Shown: positions 14,863 through 16,010 of the stretch, piece after piece | How positions within the stretch are numbered: the first letter of the stretch is position 1 | Layout: the number at the start of each line of letters is the position of its first letter | Assembly: GCA_025357175.1 (NCBI GenBank) | Contig: JANXPS010000302.1 | Coordinates: forward strand, 1-16,010 | Direction: 5' to 3' | DNA: 16,010 bases | DNA from: Deltaproteobacteria bacterium | Lineage (GTDB): Bacteria; Desulfobacterota; Deferrimicrobia; Deferrimicrobiales; Deferrimicrobiaceae | Made by a program: the position numbers and the translations under genes | The notes under the pieces: model-generated | Seen by the model: the letters and a program-made list of their open reading frames with translations, nothing else | Told to the model about the DNA's origin: nothing | The model's database searches: none

Positions 14863-16010
14863 CCTCGGGACGGCCGTTCGAATCGGCGTCGCCTCCGATC
14901 CGATCCGTCTAGCATTCATTCTGGCGCTCGCCATCGCGGTATTTTCGGTTTCCCTCGGCAACGGTTTCGTGTGGGACGACCTCCTTTTCGTCCGGGACAA
15001 CCCCGTTCTCGAGAATCTAGGAAACGTCCCCTTGATCTTCAAATCCGGGGATGCGGTGGGAACCTACGTAACCAATCCCTACTACCGCCCCTTCGTCACC
15101 AGCTCGTTCGCCCTCGACACGGCGCTGTGGGGAAACTCGCCCGCAGGGTTTCATGCGACGAACCTGTTGCTGCACCTGGGCGTCTGCACGCTGCTGTTCT
15201 TCGTCGCGAAACGGGTAACCGGCAGCCGGTTCGCCGCCTTTGCCGCGGCATTGCTGTTCGCAGTCCATCCGGCCCATTCGGAACCGGTCGGGTATGTCAG
15301 CGCGCGCGCGGATCTTTTCTGCGCATTTCTCGTGCTGTCCTCCCTGCTCTTCTACCTCCGAGACCGCGAAAACGACTCGAGGACCGCCAGGATCCTGTCC
15401 CATGTCATGTACTTTCTGGCGCTTCTGTCCAAGATTTCGGCGGGCATGCTGCCCGCGCTGCTGGCAGGGCATCTGCTGCTCGGCGATCGAAGCGGCAGGC
15501 GCTGGACGAAGCTGGTCCCGTATGCCGCGATCTCGATCGCCTACCTCGCGATCCGGAGCGCCGTCGTGACCCGTCCGGAATGGGAGGCCGTTTCGCTCGA
15601 GGCGCGACTCGCGGGCGCGGGTCCCCTCATCCTGGACTACGTTCGAAACGCGTTGCTTCCCGTCAACCTGAAGGTTTTTTACGACGTCCCGATGAGGGAA
15701 TCCTTCGCAAATCTTTCCGTGCTCGCCTCCTGGGGAGCGATCGGGGTTTCGATCGGCGCACTCGCAGCGGGGTGCCGAAAAGGATTCCCGCCGATCGTAT
15801 TCGGCGCGGCGTGGTTCCTCGCTTTCCTGCTGCCTGTTTCCGGGATCGTGATCAGCCTGTTCCCGGTCCATATCGCGGACCGGTATCTGTACATCCCGTT
15901 GATCGGGCTGTCGATCGCGATTGGGTCGCTGGCGGATTTCGTGGCGAAAGCGCTTCCTCCCGGCCGGCACCGGGTCGTCGCGGCGGGGATGGCTGTCGCG
16001 TGCATCGTCG
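14852..16010 (+). CDS. GT-C fold, TMTC-like multi-spanning membrane glycosyltransferase (3' partial)
   Basis: The reading frame is open from the ATG at 14852 to the right edge (386 complete codons). The product begins with a membrane helix (FILALAIAVFSVSLGN) followed by GFVWDDLLFVRDNP (W41-D42-D43), an acidic first-loop motif typical of GT-C enzymes. Then come YYRPFVTSSFALDTALWG, HATNLLLHL, HPAHSEPVGYVSARAD (H139-H142), several further helices, and HIADRYLYIPLIGLS (D343). This pattern matches the TMTC/DUF1736-type proteins, often annotated as TPR-containing O-glycosyltransferases, which use lipid-linked sugars to glycosylate substrates outside the cytoplasm. The TPR region, if present, would be beyond the window. 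It is translationally coupled to the GtrB-like gene (11-bp overlap), its likely donor-synthesising partner. Confidence 0.85.
   Translation, partial: MKADLGTAVRIGVASDPIRLAFILALAIAVFSVSLGNGFVWDDLLFVRDNPVLENLGNVPLIFKSGDAVGTYVTNPYYRPFVTSSFALDTALWGNSPAGFHATNLLLHLGVCTLLFFVAKRVTGSRFAAFAAALLFAVHPAHSEPVGYVSARADLFCAFLVLSSLLFYLRDRENDSRTARILSHVMYFLALLSKISAGMLPALLAGHLLLGDRSGRRWTKLVPYAAISIAYLAIRSAVVTRPEWEAVSLEARLAGAGPLILDYVRNALLPVNLKVFYDVPMRESFANLSVLASWGAIGVSIGALAAGCRKGFPPIVFGAAWFLAFLLPVSGIVISLFPVHIADRYLYIPLIGLSIAIGSLADFVAKALPPGRHRVVAAGMAVACIV

Noticed and set aside
1..16010. CRISPR arrays, tRNA or rRNA genes, phage or toxin-antitoxin modules
   Set aside because: No regularly spaced repeats, no cloverleaf-like or rRNA-like sequence, and no integrase, nuclease or toxin family recognised on either strand.

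Overview
The window is a compact, GC-rich bacterial segment in which all 13 recognisable genes lie on the + strand. Gene content (a fused sugar-nucleotidyltransferase/phosphomannomutase-like protein, an NfeD protease-slipin pair, a SpoIID-domain lipoprotein, QueA, and GtrB-like and GT-C glycosyltransferases) together with the high GC content suggests a Gram-negative deltaproteobacterium (Desulfobacterota; Geobacter/Desulfuromonas-like or a relative). That placement is an inference from gene content, not a proven identification.

Region 1 (1-12900) is a dense gene train. It contains a 5'-truncated nucleotidyltransferase/left-handed beta-helix/PMM-like fusion, an MBL-fold hydrolase, CoaBC, a family 4 Fe-S uracil-DNA glycosylase, an RlmI-like rRNA methyltransferase, a ClpP-class NfeD protease, slipin, a SpoIID-domain lipoprotein, QueA, a 7TM sensor histidine kinase and its NarL-type response regulator. 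Nine of the ten junctions are stop/start overlaps: eight of 4 bp (ATGA or GTGA) and one of 11 bp. The only gap, 15 bp before slipin, carries a strong Shine-Dalgarno sequence. No internal promoter or terminator is evident, so the block reads as one translationally coupled housekeeping and envelope operon.

Region 2 (12907-13635) is a class I SAM-dependent methyltransferase, 6 bp after the regulator. Region 3 (13636-13878) is the only sizeable non-coding stretch. Nearly all of it is a ~180-bp miniature element with perfect 23-24-bp terminal inverted repeats, nested small hairpins and short direct repeats at its edges. It resembles a MITE or REP-like non-autonomous mobile element and separates the long operon from what follows.

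Region 4 (13879-16010) holds a GtrB/ArnC/DPM1-like polyprenyl-phosphate glycosyltransferase with two C-terminal membrane helices. It overlaps the start of a multi-spanning GT-C/TMTC-like membrane protein that runs off the right edge. With the preceding methyltransferase they suggest a surface or protein glycosylation cassette.

I found no clearly unprecedented system. The points most worth following are the miniature inverted-repeat element, the apparently inactivated phosphomannomutase domain of the first protein, the unusual length of the overlap chain, and the coupling of NfeD/slipin to a SpoIID-type lipoprotein.
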